Source of the DNA: Pseudomonadota bacterium
GTDB taxonomy: Bacteria; Pseudomonadota; Alphaproteobacteria; JAAXGF01
Length of the DNA: 5,923 bases
Assembly (NCBI GenBank): GCA_022563655.1
Contig: JADFMW010000165.1
Coordinates: forward strand, 1 to 5,923
Direction: 5' to 3'
In this document: positions 5,783-5,923 of the stretch, one piece after another
Position numbering within the stretch: position 1 is the first letter of the stretch
How the letters are laid out: every line of letters starts with the position of its first letter
Notes under the pieces: generated by a model
Database searches by the model: none
Told to the model about the DNA's origin: nothing
Seen by the model: only the letters and a program-made list of their open reading frames with translations
Position numbers and translations under genes: made by a program

Positions 5783-5857
5783 TGGTGGGCGCGGCTGGGA
5801 TTGAACCAGCGACCCCCGCCGTGTGAAGACGGTGCTCTCCCGCTGAGCTACGCGCCC
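5783..5857 (-). tRNA. tRNA-Val (anticodon CAC), CCA encoded
   Basis: Read on the minus strand from 5857, the 75 bases fold into a complete cloverleaf. The acceptor stem is GGGCGCG with CGCGCCC, all seven pairs formed. The D stem is GCTC/GAGC with loop AGCGGGA. The anticodon stem is CCGTC/GGCGG with loop TTCACAC, giving anticodon CAC, which reads the valine codon GTG. The variable region is GGGTC. The T stem is GCTGG/CCAGC with loop TTCAATC. A discriminator A and an encoded CCA end the gene at 5783. GTG is a common codon in the high-GC genes here. No T-run terminator is seen just after it. The flank 5858-5923 shows only a short GC-rich inverted repeat (GCCGGC twice, about 5882-5897) and no gene that I can support. 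Confidence 0.96.
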
Positions 5858-5923
5858 CTCGATGTTGCCAGCACACGCGCGGCGCCGGCGAGGCCGGCAC
5901 GCCTTGGATTGAGGGGAACTCCA

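Noticed and set aside
5783..5857. A duplicated tRNA 3' end as an attachment-site pair for an integrated island
   Set aside because: I searched the window by eye for a second copy of the tRNA 3' segment and found only chance matches of up to 9 bases.
5703..5900. A 65-codon minus-strand open frame over the tRNA
   Set aside because: It reads straight through the tRNA-Val gene; the phrase SSAGEHRLHTAGVAGSIPAAPT is the usual spurious translation of a tRNA.

Overview
The window is about 70% GC and reads as a bacterial chromosome fragment. It is probably from a high-GC proteobacterium, perhaps an alphaproteobacterium of the Rhodospirillales type. That guess rests on the PccA-like tail of the carboxylase, the GC content and the valine tRNA sequence, all judged by eye, so the taxonomy is uncertain. 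The content is mostly housekeeping and catabolic genes; I see no phage, CRISPR, toxin-antitoxin or defence genes.

Layout, left to right. (1) 1-362, plus strand: the end of an AtuA-type protein (ferredoxin-fold C-terminal domain). (2) 363-599: a gap holding a 119-bp nested inverted repeat of the dispersed MITE/REP-like kind. (3) 600-2588, plus: a complete biotin-dependent acyl-CoA carboxylase alpha subunit, best matched to propionyl-CoA carboxylase PccA. It carries an abrupt 40% GC patch exactly over its active-site strand. (4) 2694-3842, plus: queG, epoxyqueuosine reductase, followed at 3867-4244 by a small TfoX/Sxy N-terminal-domain protein, probably in the same transcript. (5) 4411-5082, minus: a tandem two-domain cupin with a complete metal-ligand set in each half. 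A palindromic TGGGGACAG-type repeat begins only two bases upstream of its start codon. (6) 5166-5621, minus: a small three-helix membrane protein of unknown function in a clearly lower-GC island (about 58%), bracketed by TGGGGAC-containing repeat sequence. (7) 5783-5857, minus: tRNA-Val(CAC) with an encoded CCA end.

How the genes work together: the AtuA domain and the acyl-CoA carboxylase alpha subunit fit an acyl-CoA (propionate, branched-chain or terpenoid) degradation cluster whose beta subunit must lie outside the window. QueG and the TfoX-like protein are unrelated housekeeping neighbours. The cupin is probably a cytoplasmic metal-binding sensor or enzyme. The right end (5085-5700) is the most accessory-looking part: low GC, repeats and an orphan membrane gene next to a tRNA. 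No convincing new system is visible. The points most worth a second look are the two repeat elements, the GC patch in pccA and the repeat-bracketed low-GC gene.
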